Below are positions 56,097-64,000 of a stretch of DNA of 64,000 nucleotides, piece after piece; positions within the stretch are counted from its first letter, which is position 1; each line of letters opens with the position of its first letter. The position numbers and the translations under genes were made by a program. Under the pieces are notes generated by a model, which was given only the letters and a program-made list of their open reading frames with translations, had not been told where the DNA came from and did no database searches. This DNA comes from Calliphora vicina (taxonomy: Eukaryota > Arthropoda > Insecta > Diptera > Calliphoridae), in NCBI RefSeq assembly GCF_958450345.1, contig NC_088780.1, positions 112,232,226 through 112,296,225 on the forward strand, written 5' to 3'.

Positions 56097-59000
56097 GTTT
56101 TTGACATACAGTGGCTTGAAATGACGTGACAATCATTGAGGGACCTTAAACGTAACATTATTTACAAGGAATTTGGAGCAGACTTCACCTTTAATTATAT
56201 TGATCAAAAATGTTACATTAAGCATAGTTCTTTAGTCGTTTAGCCTCACCGAAGAGTTGAGATACAATTGTGAAGTCATAAAATCCACCGACTACCAGAT
56301 TTTTTACCAAACTGTTCTGCAACATTTCCTCGACTTACGAAATTCTAAATTGACCGACAAAACTACTAAAAATTTAATTTGTTTTGTTGTTTACTACTCA
56401 ACATTTTGCAAAATGTTAGCTTTCACTCGAGGCATATATTTATTAGAACATTCAAATCTCCGTCGTGAAATGTTTCACTTCAGACTTCATGGCTTTTTCA
56501 ACTTTATAACTCAGGATTCGACCATCCTGATTTCCACTCAATTATTAAATTACTACTGATCTTATAGATCACTCTGTAAGTCTAATAGAGTTTAACCAAA
56601 GATTCCGAAATATTCTAGCCTGATTAAATTACCTGATCCCGGCTAAACGAGTAATATTGAGAATCTGCCTTAAGAAAAATTGGAAAATACATGATCGGTT
56701 GACAGGTTGAAAAGATTTGACCGTGTTAATGATTTTTTACATTGAGCACGCCCAGAGCTCATTTTACTAAAGAATGTACTGCAGATATCATTCTTTAGTA
56801 AAATGAGCTCAGCATTCCCTTTGGAGTCAATTATATTCACTTTGTCTTTTAGAAGGTGATGTAATTTTATACAATTGCAAAAGTCATCATAACATTTAGC
56901 TTTTCAACACATTGAAAACTGGTATTTTACCCTAAACTAGATCCATCTAGGTTTTTCGAAGGTCTATTTCCTATGAAAAGTACTTTACTACAGAGCTGCA
57001 TTGCGTCTTCTGAATACACTTATCTAGCTCTTGATCGAGATAAATGCTTCGGCTTTCGGTCGGGTAACTAATTATTTCGGCAACGATGTTGCTAATTAAT
57101 TATGAAGAGAGAATTTTTGCATATGCTTTTTTACTCGTAAGCAAAGTATAAGAATTTCGGTACAGCGATTCTTTCTTGACCTGATCATATCTCCAAGATG
57201 TACAATATATAACTTATTCAAAGTAAGTCTCATTAATATTGCAACTATGAATATTGACATATCAAGTCAATGATATTCAAATGAAACCAACTGCCTAAAA
57301 TACCCACAGTAGCTCACACGATTATTTAAGTAGCAATGACAAACAAAAAAACTCGTCTTAAAAACGATTACAAAAGAAAACATTTCACATAAAACTTAAG
57401 CGGCAAAGGAAGCGAATGAATGGAAAAGTAACTGACAAATTGTTCATACTCTTATCACACATATATTATTAAAACGACACGGTGAAAAACAACACAAACT
57501 AAACATTACTACAAGTAGCTGCATAAATGACAAATAAATCTGAGTTTATTTTATTAGAAATTAAAATTATTATGACCTAAACGCATTAGAAATTATTGTG
57601 CAACTTTGAAAAAAAGGCAAGGCTGAAAACAAGTTCAAATAGAGTTATATAACTTGAAAAAGATACATAAAAGAAAATAAACTGAAATAAAAAATGAACT
57701 TGTTTAACAGTGCTCCGTTTTAATAACCAATTATTAGAACATTTCTAAACCCACAAATGAAAGAAAGATAAACATTTTTAAATATGTTATTTATAAACAA
57801 AGTTAGACTGTTTAGCTTAAGTTTAAAGCTGTAAAAATTCACTGGAAACAACTTTCTTTTTTAGTTTTATAATGAAAAATATTTAGAATAGAAACTTTTT
57901 TAAATTATCTGAAATTATGATGGATTTTATGACTATACTATAATAATAGAGGCTGTTATGAATTTATGGCTTATTATAAGATTTTTTGTAAAAGTGAACT
58001 AAGTATTTAAGCAGTTAAACATAAACTGTTATCAGTTTGGCATTTGCTTTTTTCAAACAAGTTACAGGGTAACATGTCTCTGCTTTCAGATTTATGTATA
58101 TTGTTAGCAGTCGAAATTTTGTTTAATCGCTACAACTTTTTGTAAATGCTTTATTATCGTTTTCCAATGCCCTTTATTTGTTCCTTATATTTTCGTTTTA
58201 TTTTGTGTTTCCTTGTAAGTCCCAGCCCAATGTTTTTCGACATATTTCTGTATGGTCTTTCCATGTGATAGCTACAATCCATCCCCATTTTCTTTATTTT
58301 ATAATGCTATTATAATAGGATTAATATAAAATTAACGGTGCAAATCATCATTGCTAAACCAATAGATATGTATTGCTTTAATACAATTCCGTGTAACGAA
58401 ATTTCACACCATCTAATGACATAAAAACTTTTGACACCTCATTAAAACCATATGGTTAAACAAGCGAATTTCAGCCTCATCTTCCTCAATTTCAAACCAA
58501 AAGGTCACCTCAATTCTACTAATAAACCGCAAAAGCTTAAAGAATGTTTTAAAGCTAAAATCTATAAAAACAAAACGTAAAAAAATATTAAACATCATTT
58601 TAACTTATCTTTCACTTCACAACTCTGGATAAAATACTGGTATGAAGTAGCACAATACAACAAAACTCTGGCACACAACTTGCCTTGAAAGTAATTGGCA
58701 TAACAAATTTAAATGTTATTCTGTATTTTTGTATAAATATTTTTATATGTAGGCCAATTGTCTGACCAATACTATGGATATACACACAGCTACCAATTGA
58801 ATTTTTGTTTTACCACAATCAACCAACCAACACACAAACTCTGCTTTTATAATCCATAGTCATACATGAATTTTCTATATGACCATATCCAAACGAAGTA
58901 GATCAACAGGTGGCAGTGACTTAAACTTGTTTCCCAACAGTTTAAAAATGTTCATACTTGCCACAGAAATATTGAAACAAACATGTACAGGAGAGTACGC

Positions 59001-59578
59001 TTCAAAATCCATCCATCTACAAGAAAAACTTGAAGCAAATAGCAAAATAAATTGGTTCAATACAAAAAACCAAGAGAAAAAAACTTTAATAAACTTTTCT
59101 GCTCTTGTTAACAATGTTCCTGGAGTAGAAAATTGTTCATGAAAGGAAAAATAGCCAGTCAGCAAAAATATTATTTAACTTTTATTTATAAATTGGTGTC
59201 TGGTAAAGGCAGGGGAAGTTTCATTGTGTCCACCAGCACTTAAGGTGAATGAGAGTAGTAAGTGTAAAACTTAGAAATATTTAATTTAATAAAAAAATAA
59301 ATCTGCAAACTAGTAAAATTCAATAAAAGTTAAAGTGTTAAATAGTAATAATGCTTAGCAGCGGAATTATCAATCTGGACAATATAAGGTTGAGGGGAAC
59401 AGTCACCAGGGGAATACCGAAGGGTATGCCCTACTGTTGTTATTGGAGGTAAACTTTGTTCTAAAACTTTTTGAACTACGAGGGCGGATGATAGTTACAT
59501 ACTCCGATTATAAAGTGATACTTTCTGGAAACTTACGTCCCACTATCAGGGACATAATGCAATAAATGTGGGTCAAAA
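56097..59578. other. Long stretch without a recognisable gene
   Basis: A+T-rich DNA. Frames at 56257-56559 (+) and 58875-59165 (both strands) are open but have no motif, no clear splice or start context, and mutually overlapping ORFs. The only notable structure is the perfect inverted repeat at 56755-56810. Confidence 0.4.
56755..56810. repeat. Perfect 22-bp inverted repeat, 12-nt loop
   Basis: The arm 56755-56776 starts GAGCTCATTTTACTAAAG. The arm 56789-56810 is its exact reverse complement. No poly-T run or terminator context follows; it looks like a snap-back duplication rather than a regulatory hairpin. Confidence 0.85.
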
Positions 59579-59579
59579 C

Positions 59580-60000
59580 TAGGGATGCCAAACGGGACTG
59601 GGTTTTACAAATCCCGGGATTCAGGATTTTAGAAATGTAAATCGGACTACATTTGTCCCTATTCCAAATACATGGTCCCCTTCAGAAAATAACTCTTTTT
59701 TTTTATATATATATTTTTATTTGCGATCTATTTTCAAAGAAACATTAAGCAAATATTTTAAAAATTTGAAAATAACTTGAAATTCATAATTGTCTTATAG
59801 TAATTAATATTGAGATAAAACTGAATAAACAAGTTGTATATGAAAATAAATCCTTCTACCAACTTTTGAGAGGATCAGTCAATAAATATTTTGTATATAA
59901 TTTGGGAGCTTCAAAAATCTTCCTAAAATATCAAAAATCTCGTAATTTTCCGGGATTTCTTTCCAGTCCTTTAGTTTTGATTTCGGGATTGGCATCCCTA
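59580..60000. mobile_element. hAT-like MITE with TAGGGATGCCAA termini (421 bp)
   Basis: It starts TAGGGATGCCAAACGGGAC and ends TTCGGGATTGGCATCCCTA. The 8-bp flanks GTCAAAAC (59572-59579) and ATCAAAAC (60001-60008) match at seven of eight positions. Family member of 17281-18319; part of repeat family C is visible inside (about 59640-59900). Near the right end, 18 bp (59964-59981) copy in inverse the outside sequence 60001-60018. Confidence 0.82.
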
Positions 60001-60247
60001 ATCAAAACTAAAGGACTGTTATAGACCCGCCTCCGAAAATCACTTTAACGTGCATAAATCGCTTAAAAATGTTGGTATACACACAAAATTCAACATAGTG
60101 AACATGGTGATCGGTCCATAATTGGTCATAGCCCCCATATAAGGCCCACTTCCGCAAATCACTCAAAAATATAAATTATTGAAATTTTAAAAGAAAAATG
60201 TTTTTGCTCTTTTACTTAGTATAGTAACAATACTTTCTTACTTGTTA
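60001..60247 (-). repeat. Repeat family B, copy 5 (inverted, partial)
   Basis: CCGAAAATCACTTTAACGTG, GTGATCGGTCCATAATTGG and the terminus ACTTTCTTACTTGTTA correspond in inverse to 32236-32480. The right half of the family is missing. Confidence 0.6.
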
Positions 60248-60421
60248 TTATTTCGTTTTGTTTTATTATTCCCTGGGTTTTCTATCATTGAAGGGATTAA
60301 GAGTGAACCCATTGGTGAATGCCTCTAAGCTAAATAATGGTTAAACTGAGTAAATTTGAAAAAGTATGACATGGTGGTACAGACTGAGACTAAATTTACC
60401 AATAAACACTCATTAGCTATT

Positions 60422-60468
60422 GGAAAGTTATCTAACTGGTTGAAGTTCAACCAGTTAGATAACTTTCC
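60422..60468. repeat. Perfect 23-bp inverted repeat with 1-nt centre
   Basis: 60422-60444 (GGAAAGTTATCTAACTGG...) and 60446-60468 are exact reverse complements around a single G. Such a structure extrudes easily as a hairpin. No gene context is seen. Confidence 0.85.
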
Positions 60469-61141
60469 TGTTATTATTGATCTAATGAAAGGCCTGTAGA
60501 GGAATGTCATAAGGTAGGACTTCTGCAAACCCTGCAAAGTCTTATGGACTTTGTCTAATAAAGTGCCTAAAAGAGAAACAAGCATTAGAATAAGGCATCA
60601 AAGGACCTATGAAAAGTCGTGCATTTTCAAATTTTATAGAACGTCTACCATAGAAGACCTATTTAAAGTCTTATAAGAAGATCTAAAATAAAAATAAGAA
60701 TTAAAATGAAGTTGTTTGTTTAATTTTTTGAAACATGATAATTTCTGATTACATACTTAAAAAAACAACAAAAATAAATAAGAAGCCACATCAAGCAATT
60801 TATTGTTGTAAATTTTGTAGAGTTAATCAAAGAGATGCAGAGTGTTTTATTTTTTTATGTAGACTATTTTTATTTAACCACTTGTTATTAAAAGGGGATT
60901 CATAGGCATTCTTGAACACCTTCTAAGAGCAGGCAGAGTGGAATGAGTATCGGATCTTTTAGATCTGATGCCTTTTGTAAGGCCTATAAACTGAAGTCCT
61001 ATCATTTTTTCCCGGTGGGATATTCTAAGCGTTCATGGAAATCTACAAGAATTGAAAATTAAAAATATAGTAAAATGGCTCTCCCGAGCTACCGTAAAAC
61101 CAATGCTGATAGCTATTTTTACTTCATTCGAATTATTTCCT

Positions 61142-61701
61142 ATATGGGCAATTCCACGAGAATGACAATCACGACTGAAAAAACAAAAAACTTTTTTTTC
61201 AAGATGATTTGAAAAGGAGAAAACACTAAAATGTTACTATGTGAAAGTATTTAGATTACAACATTTTAAGGGCAAAACTAATAGTTTAATTTCTAATTTA
61301 ATTGGTATGTTTTAGACTAAAATTGCGGCGAAAACTAAGCTCCCAATCAACATATAGTATGAAATGAATTTGACTCTGATTGTTTTTTTTTTGCTATTAT
61401 GAAATTGTTTTAGTGTAAGAAATGAAAAGAAAACATAACGCCTCTCACGATTCGCAAATTTTCGCATATTTTTACATGTACCTCTAAATCACTTCCGTTT
61501 TATGTCACGTACGATATATCCTTAGTTCGCTCGATATTTTGGACAACAATGTTTCGAAAGGACTTAATTTTTTTAAAATATAGTACCCTCTGAATGGAAC
61601 ATAGAGACCAAATTATTTTCCAGATACTCTTATTTTTGCAAAATCTATTCCAATCTATAAGCATACGAATGTCATGTACGATGACATGAAATTGCCCATA
61701 T
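61142..61701. mobile_element. Candidate MITE with ATATGGGCAATT termini (about 560 bp)
   Basis: The left end ATATGGGCAATTCCACGAGA faces the right end, the inverse of ATATGGGCAATTTCATGTCA. Inner matches include GACAATCACGA/CGTACATGACAT only loosely, so arms are short. Flanking TA is possible. No ORF. Confidence 0.55.
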
Positions 61702-61957
61702 GTTTTTATAAATTCATATCATTTGCAAATATTTTGTTTACCCCAAACTTAAATATCAAAAACAAACAAAACGCTTCATTTCATAGAAAACGGCACAACC
61801 GTCGACGACATTTTACAGTTAATAAATTATAACGTTTGTCTTTCTTGTCTTTTTTTATTTTCTGTCTATAATTTATTCATTTTTTGAGTATAAACAAAAA
61901 CAGCTGTTGTTGTTATCAAATCCAAATATATTGTTACACAAACAAATAAAACTTAAA

Positions 61958-62151
61958 ACATAGATGACAACTACTAGATAGGTAACTGAGAGCCAAAAAC
62001 CTAAGTCAGTTATCAAAAACCTAATTCACGAGAATGTATTGCTATGTATTTTGTTATTGTGTCTCCAATATGTGTGAAAAGAGAGTTATTCTGTTTAACT
62101 GTTTTCGTTAACATTTCTCTATCATTCTGTTCCATGTATTTATTATATGAT
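61958..62151 (+). repeat. Repeat family G, copy 2
   Basis: Same order of phrases as 41888-42063: ACTGAGAGCCAAAAACCTA, GAGAATGTATTGCTATGTAT, TTTTGTTATTGT, ACATTTCTCT. Confidence 0.55.
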
Positions 62152-62927
62152 TAAAACAATAGAATACAAATTAATTGGGTGTGTTGGTGAATTTCGATGT
62201 GAAAATTTTTACATAGCATGGCGAAAATGTTTTCAAAATTCAATCAATCGAAAGAATAACATTAACTACACAATTTTATGTATATTAAACAAAAAACTAA
62301 AATTTTGTGAAAATGCGAAAGCGAATTCACTAAATTGTGAAAAAAATCGAAAAGAGTTAGTCGATTTTTATGACCGATATCTCATTTTGTTCCTATTACA
62401 TGCGATAAAGCAATAAATCTGAAAATTTTTTGACGTTTTCGTTTTTTCATGATTTTTTTAAAACAAAAAAAATTTGATATTTTCACCTAAAAAATATGTT
62501 TTTTGCTTCAATTTGTTATTATAACACCGACACTACTGAGCCGATTAAAACGCGATATATAAACGGATTGAAGGTTATGAAATGCTAACCCGTTTTATAA
62601 TTATAATTATAATTTTACTTAAAAATTCAAAAAAAAAAAATCTCTCCATAGAATTGAAAAACTTGAACATTTTGTACTACATTTTATATAGTGGTTATTG
62701 ACATGTGTTATATTTGATATAACAAGTGTATTGAGTACATGGTATCTGGTGGCAGTGATTCGGTCCAAAAATTTCATAATTTTTGCTTTCGAATTTTAAG
62801 TTTTTGAAAACAATTTTTGGTAGTTATTTAAATAAAGATTTGTTTTCAATTTCAAAAATGCTAAATTTAGCCAAAGCACAATATGATTAGCTATTCCTTT
62901 AAGAATAATATGAAAAATATTTGTTTT

Positions 62928-63110
62928 TTAGTTAAACGAAAATTTTGTTGCGTTATTGATTTTGGAGCTAAGCGATATTTGGTTGTTCCATAATCTTGTA
63001 ACTCGGACCAGAAAAGATCTGGTCATATACAGAGAACAGTCATTTGGGCAGATAAGTGTATTCGTCCTAGAAGATATGCCAAAGTTTAATTTCTCAAGCA
63101 GATATGCAAG
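62928..63110 (-). pseudogene. LINE C-terminal fragment
   Basis: The minus-strand frame gives SRTNTLICPNDCSLYMTRSF followed by LVRVTRLWNN and SSKINNATKFS. This is the shape of the C-terminus of insect LINE RTs (basic RSFLVR plus a LWN motif). Its family differs from the LINE at 52257. The rest of the ORF, up to 63278, is low-complexity and probably not coding. A YACCCTACACCAC-type end of repeat family B is adjacent (about 63235-63250). Confidence 0.5.
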
Positions 63111-63624
63111 CATACCATACTTAACAATTTTATAAAATTGCATTATTAATTGTAATTTGATAAAAAACTTTCCAGAAGCATGTTCTTTAAACTTGATATT
63201 GCAAATATAGCTAATAATTCGATTGAATATTCTCGTGGTGTAGGGTATAAAAAGTAACATTAGAAAAAAAAGTACCAATTTATCACACTTGAACCCCCGT
63301 CAAGTTTGAAATTTCAAAGTAATTTCCTGATTCTAGACTTAATATTATAAAATAACAAAAAGTATTATTTTGAATAACGAAAAAGTACTCCTTTTTTTGG
63401 TATCATAATACCATTAAGCTTCCTATTCTTTATTATTTCTTTACTGAGAAGTGTATTAGTCAACTTTAATGTATTAAAAAAATACCATTAACAGAACAAA
63501 TTAAAATTATTTTCTTTATCCTCTTGAACATCCGTATAGTTTGAATTTTTAATTTTTATAGCATTTCTTATATTATCCACTGATTTTGTTTCCATAACAC
63601 TTAATATTTAATAAATTATCACAA

Positions 63625-63745
63625 AATCGAAATAAAACCGAAACCGATCGGTTTTCAAATTTTTAAAACCGAAACCGATTGGTTTTCAAATTTACAAAAC
63701 CGAAACCGCGGTTTTGAAATTCTTCGGTTTTTTGGAAACTCTAGT
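63625..63745. repeat. AAACCGAAACCGAT tandem motif cluster
   Basis: Three imperfect direct copies of AAAACCGAAACCG(A)T(Y)GG with TTTTCAAATTT between them (about 63633-63718), followed by TTCGGTTTTTTGGAAACTCTA. The final TAGAGTTTCC in inverse may be a hAT-type terminus, but no second end was found. Confidence 0.4.
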
Positions 63746-63951
63746 ATATCACGGTGCAATAAAGTTTCCTTAAAATAAAAGAAATGATATAAAATGAATG
63801 TGAAAAATAAAATCCAATTTAGTGTCCATAGAATTACCCAAAATCTTGTAATGAGATAAAAATACACATGTGGTAAAACTGTATCTTGCTAAAAATACAT
63901 GGCATTAGTCTTTGAGGAATTTAAATGTAAATAATTAGTTTCAGACCACTC

Positions 63952-63995
63952 TATAAATACGTTTCAAATCACTATTGACACATTCGTTTCAAGGA
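63952..63995 (+). promoter_or_regulatory. Candidate TATA promoter at the window edge
   Basis: TATAAATA at 63952-63959 is followed about 25-35 bp later by TCACTATTGACACATTCG, a plausible start region. The arrangement resembles that of the Osiris gene at 13191, on the same strand. The next gene, possibly another Osiris member, would start just outside the window. Coding sequence is not visible. Confidence 0.3.
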
Positions 63996-64000
63996 AATTT

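Noticed and set aside
56257..56559. 100-codon ORF (YQIFYQTVLQHFLDLRN...) as a gene
   Set aside because: No ATG in a plausible context, no motif, and low-complexity hydrophobic composition of A+T-rich DNA.
56755..56810. Perfect hairpin as a transcription terminator or microRNA precursor
   Set aside because: The arms are perfectly paired with no bulges and no transcript context; a terminator hairpin is not expected in an insect genome, and a 56-nt perfect palindrome fits a snap-back mutation better.
58875..59165. Overlapping 87- and 96-codon ORFs on both strands
   Set aside because: Neither has a recognisable motif or splice context and they overlap each other almost completely; kept as unassigned DNA.

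Overview
The window reads as nuclear DNA of a higher (muscoid or blowfly-like) dipteran. Evidence: very A+T-rich non-coding DNA, GT-AG introns, two members of the insect-specific Osiris (DUF1676) family, and a dense insect transposon population (mariner, piggyBac, hAT-like, foldback, Jockey/CR1-like LINEs). No bacterial, viral or CRISPR feature was seen. The species cannot be named from sequence alone. Exact identities, copy numbers and expression could not be computed; coordinates of decayed repeats are approximate.

Genes. Positions 1-2420 hold the last two exons and the 3' UTR of an Osiris gene whose 5' part lies outside the window. A complete three-exon Osiris gene lies at 13289-16482 (+), with a TATA box upstream and a poly(A) signal downstream. 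The two share strand and family, so the window is a TE-inflated part of an Osiris cluster. A possible third TATA promoter sits at the right edge (63952). A short, otherwise unrecognised ORF with an N-terminal hydrophobic segment lies at 49791-50216. The only long intact ORFs are transposon genes: a piggyBac transposase (29926-31782, -) inside a complete TTAA-flanked element, and a LINE reverse transcriptase (52257-53766, +).

Layout. 2.9-7 kb: a palindromic 21-bp minisatellite, MITEs and a mariner relic. 7.1-10.5 kb and 20.5-23.0 kb: two near-identical asymmetric foldback elements in opposite orientation, bracketing the complete Osiris gene. Intron 1 of that gene carries an antisense Ty3/gypsy-like RT fragment and an in-frame-duplicated ORF. 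17-25 kb: nested insertions whose order can be read (Tc1-like MITE, then hAT-like element, then foldback; separately, a foldback relic with a hAT-like insertion). 26-45 kb: repeat families and the piggyBac element. 45-50 kb: Jockey fragment, hAT-like element, mariner relic, small gene. 52-54 kb: LINE. 54.7-56.1 kb: hAT-like element. 56-64 kb: sparse DNA with small MITEs and perfect snap-back palindromes.

Most interesting observations: the inverted foldback pair around a developmental gene, the intact piggyBac copy with paired subterminal repeats, the target-site duplications that place several unnamed repeats in superfamilies, and the short perfect inverted repeats, one of which copies flanking target DNA into a hAT end.
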